A DNA stretch of 64,000 nt, from positions 115,387 through 179,386 of the forward strand of contig JACRDQ010000039.1 of assembly GCA_016218545.1 (NCBI GenBank), given 5' to 3'. The position numbers were made by a program, and so were the translations under genes. Below the pieces are notes generated by a model. It saw only the letters and a list, made by a program, of their open reading frames with translations, was not told the origin of the DNA and did no database searches. Positions 62,229 through 64,000 of this stretch are shown one piece after another. Every line of letters starts with the position of its first letter. Positions within the stretch are counted from its first letter, which is position 1. This stretch comes from Elusimicrobiota bacterium (GTDB taxonomy: Bacteria; Elusimicrobiota; Elusimicrobia; UBA1565; UBA9628).

Positions 62229-63431
62229 ATGACGCGGTCTTTGGTCCTGTCCGTCCTGGTCCTGCCCGTCCTCTGCCTGGCTCAGGAGCCTCCGGCCGCG
62301 GTGCTGACCGGCGAAGGCTACGAGAATGCCATGGCCGTAGACCGCATGGCCGAGCTCATCGGCTCGACCGACGCGGCCCAAGGAGGCTTCGAGTCCCGCC
62401 TGGCAGGGCTCGAGACCGAGTTCCGGGCCGTGACCGACCCCTTGCTCCAGGCCCGCATCCTCCAGCGCCTGCGCCTGGCCTACGCCCTTCCTGCGGAGCT
62501 CCAGCCGGCCGTCTCCCCGGCTCTCGGGGACGAGTCCTTCTCCGGCGCGCTGGCCTGGGCCCTGCGCCGAAGGCTCAGCTCGGTGCTCACAGCCACCCAT
62601 GCCAGGGACGCCTGGGCCTGGGAAGAGGCGGGCCACGTGGCCTGCGCCCTCAAGCGCCTGCAGGAGTGCCTGGCCGCGTTCGAAAAGGCCATCAGCCTCG
62701 GCTCCAGGGAGCCCGAGCTCTTCATCGCGCACGCCAGGGTGAGCCAGTCCCTGGGAGACCACAGGCTGGCCTTCCAGGCCGCTGCCATCGCCCGCAGGCT
62801 CGACCCGGCCAGCAAGGAGGCCCGCGCCCTTCTTCGCGCCGAGAAAGGCAAGGCCTCCGCTTCCCAGGTCCCTTCCGTGCTCAAGAAGCCTCAGGGCGCT
62901 CCCCAGGTCTCGGCCCTCGACACCCTCGTGTCCCTGAACGTCCGGGAAGCCCCCCTGACCGCCGTGCTCCAGCGCCTGTCCGCGACGACCCGCGCCGACT
63001 TCATCCTGCCCGAGACCCTGCCGCAGAAGAACGTGACCGCGAGCCTCACCCGCACTCCCGCGGATGCCGTGCTCCGCCTCATCCTGGCCGACCGGGGGCT
63101 CAGCCATCACAAGGTCGGCGCGACCCAGACCTTCGTCATCCTCCCTGCGGGCCAGGTCCCCTCAGACCCCGGCAAAGGCATCGAGGATCCCCTGCTCGAC
63201 AAGCGCGTGAGCGTCTCCCTCAGGAACGCGCCTCTGGAGGGCGCGCTCCGGCAGGTCTCCAGGCGGACGGGCCTGAAGTTCAGGCTGGCGCCCGAGCTCA
63301 AGCAGGTCGCGACCACCTTCTTCTTCAAGAACGCCTCTGCCCGCGATGTCCTGGCAGCCCTGTGCATGACCAAGGGCCTCACCTATGCCAAGGACCCCGC
63401 GGCGGGCGTCTACGAAGTGCGGCGGCCCTAG
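62229..63431 (+). CDS. Exported TPR protein with two secretin N-terminal (STN-like) modules
   Basis: 400 residues with signal peptide [16 protein letters not shown]. The first half is helical with TPR-like [20 protein letters not shown]. Then come two STN/secretin N0-like modules: [20 protein letters not shown] with [15 protein letters not shown], and [22 protein letters not shown] with [15 protein letters not shown]. These modules normally dock pilus or secretion parts ahead of a secretin barrel or in TonB receptors, but no barrel follows. Probably a periplasmic adaptor. It is 16 nt after sucD, so it may be read through from that operon. Confidence 0.78.
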   Translation: MTRSLVLSVLVLPVLCLAQEPPAAVLTGEGYENAMAVDRMAELIGSTDAAQGGFESRLAGLETEFRAVTDPLLQARILQRLRLAYALPAELQPAVSPALGDESFSGALAWALRRRLSSVLTATHARDAWAWEEAGHVACALKRLQECLAAFEKAISLGSREPELFIAHARVSQSLGDHRLAFQAAAIARRLDPASKEARALLRAEKGKASASQVPSVLKKPQGAPQVSALDTLVSLNVREAPLTAVLQRLSATTRADFILPETLPQKNVTASLTRTPADAVLRLILADRGLSHHKVGATQTFVILPAGQVPSDPGKGIEDPLLDKRVSVSLRNAPLEGALRQVSRRTGLKFRLAPELKQVATTFFFKNASARDVLAALCMTKGLTYAKDPAAGVYEVRRP

Positions 63432-63441
63432 GGGCTCCCGG

Positions 63442-63825
63442 ATGGAGGAGCTCGCGGCGCGCCTGGCCAAGGCCGGGATCAAGAAGGACCAGGTCGTCGA
63501 GTCCTTCAGCCGCTCCGGAGGTCCCGGCGGCCAGAACGTCAACAAGGTCGAGACCTGCGTGGTCCTGCGCCACGCGCCCACCGGCATCGTGGTGCGCTGC
63601 GACTCGGAGCGCAGCCAGACGCAGAACAGGCGCATGGCCTGGCTGAGGCTCGCGGATGCCGTCGAGGAGCGGCGCAGGCTCCTCGAGGCTGCCCGCCGCG
63701 ACGCTCTCGAGCGGGAGCGCCGCCGCCGCAGGCCCAGGCCCAGGGGCCTCAAGGAATCCATCCTCCGCCACAAGAAGCGGCGCTCCCAGACCAAGCAGAA
63801 CCGCAGGCGGCCGGACCTCGACTAG
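63442..63825 (+). CDS. GGQ-domain release-factor-like protein (ribosome rescue)
   Basis: 127 residues: [20 protein letters not shown] carries the catalytic GGQ (residues 29-31), which hydrolyses peptidyl-tRNA, followed by [16 protein letters not shown]. The C-terminal 50 residues are very basic ([28 protein letters not shown]) like the mRNA-channel tail of ArfB/ICT1/C12orf65-type rescue factors. It lacks the codon-recognition domain of RF1/RF2. Starts 10 nt after the previous stop. Rescue of stalled ribosomes is likely. Confidence 0.88.
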   Translation: MEELAARLAKAGIKKDQVVESFSRSGGPGGQNVNKVETCVVLRHAPTGIVVRCDSERSQTQNRRMAWLRLADAVEERRRLLEAARRDALERERRRRRPRPRGLKESILRHKKRRSQTKQNRRRPDLD

Positions 63826-63831
63826 CCCGGC

Positions 63832-64000
63832 TCAGAAAGTGGCGCCGAGACTCACCCTATGGCTGTTCCCAAGCCCGCCAAAAGGCGTCATGGAGTAGTC
63901 CAGTCCCATGCCGTAGGCCTTGACCCCGAACCCCGCTGCCAAGCCCATCAGCTCGCTCGTCTTATACACCCCTGAGATCAGCCCATGCGTGGACGCATAC
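63832..64000 (-). CDS. Outer-membrane beta-barrel protein, C-terminal fragment
   Basis: Only the last 55 codons are in the window. They read as alternating amphipathic strands with tight turns (ISGVYKTSELMGLAAGFGVK, YGMGLDYSMTPFGGLGNSHR) and end in VSLGATF with terminal Phe, the beta-signal used by the BAM complex. It resembles PorV/FadL-like or UPF0164-type barrels, but the rest is needed to decide. Convergent with the GGQ gene. Confidence 0.65.
   Translation of the reverse strand, partial: YASTHGLISGVYKTSELMGLAAGFGVKAYGMGLDYSMTPFGGLGNSHRVSLGATF

Overview
The window is high-GC bacterial chromosome with dense coding: short intergenic gaps, many start/stop overlaps, and no rRNA, intact tRNA, CRISPR array, phage or transposase gene that I can recognise. 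The cell is Gram-negative. It encodes an autotransporter, an OmpA-type protein, several lipoproteins, two AsmA-like proteins, a PBP activator and an outer-membrane barrel. It makes hopanoids and has a TCA segment built on a ferredoxin-dependent 2-oxoacid oxidoreductase. My best guess is an Elusimicrobiota-like lineage, but this is a low-confidence impression from gene content, not a phylogenetic result.

Layout. 1-6842: a partial amino-acid-binding lipoprotein diverges from a tight hopanoid operon (shc, hpnH, hpnA, hpnG, ispA) that ends in two tiny zinc-finger-like proteins. The divergent promoters sit inside a small repeat cluster. 6843-16572: orn; an LPP20/LpoB/COG3014-type lipoprotein triad; an aminotransferase; a fused MFS/spermidine-synthase-like protein; and an autotransporter with four exactly spaced passenger repeats. 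16570-27435: an inverted-repeat element, an AsmA-like protein, a trypsin-like protease with an NlpC/P60 hydrolase, a HELSH metalloprotease-like protein, and a tatA-cytidylyltransferase-tatC-MFS operon. 27436-36875: OsmC, a MEMO-like protein, a glycoside-hydrolase-like protein, an apparently exported PCMT, deoB, and a giant AsmA-like protein. 36876-46998: a CBS protein; an OmpA / HEAT / degenerate HD-GYP operon; and a PAS kinase / NtrC-type regulator / TMTC-like operon diverging from a highly divergent sigma-54-like factor. 47042-52726: NifS, NifU, a HEACH metallopeptidase-like protein, a radical SAM protein and a zinc-ribbon membrane protein. 52781-62212: korDABC, mdh, sdhCAB and sucCD, that is 2-oxoglutarate to fumarate plus malate/oxaloacetate. 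62229-64000: a truncated secretin-like protein, a GGQ release-factor-like protein and a partial outer-membrane barrel.

Three themes run through the window. First, many monocistronic or operon-leading genes have a sigma-70-like -10 hexamer ending only 6-11 nt before the start codon with no Shine-Dalgarno, which predicts leaderless mRNAs. Internal operon genes instead use ATGA, GTGA, TTGA or even CTGA overlaps. Second, palindromic REP-like elements occur in two families, and one family appears to supply -35 hexamers to two divergent promoters. Third, there is a probable divergent sigma-54 next to an NtrC-type two-component system, with a near-consensus -24/-12 site in front of that system. That regulatory locus is the best candidate here for something undescribed.
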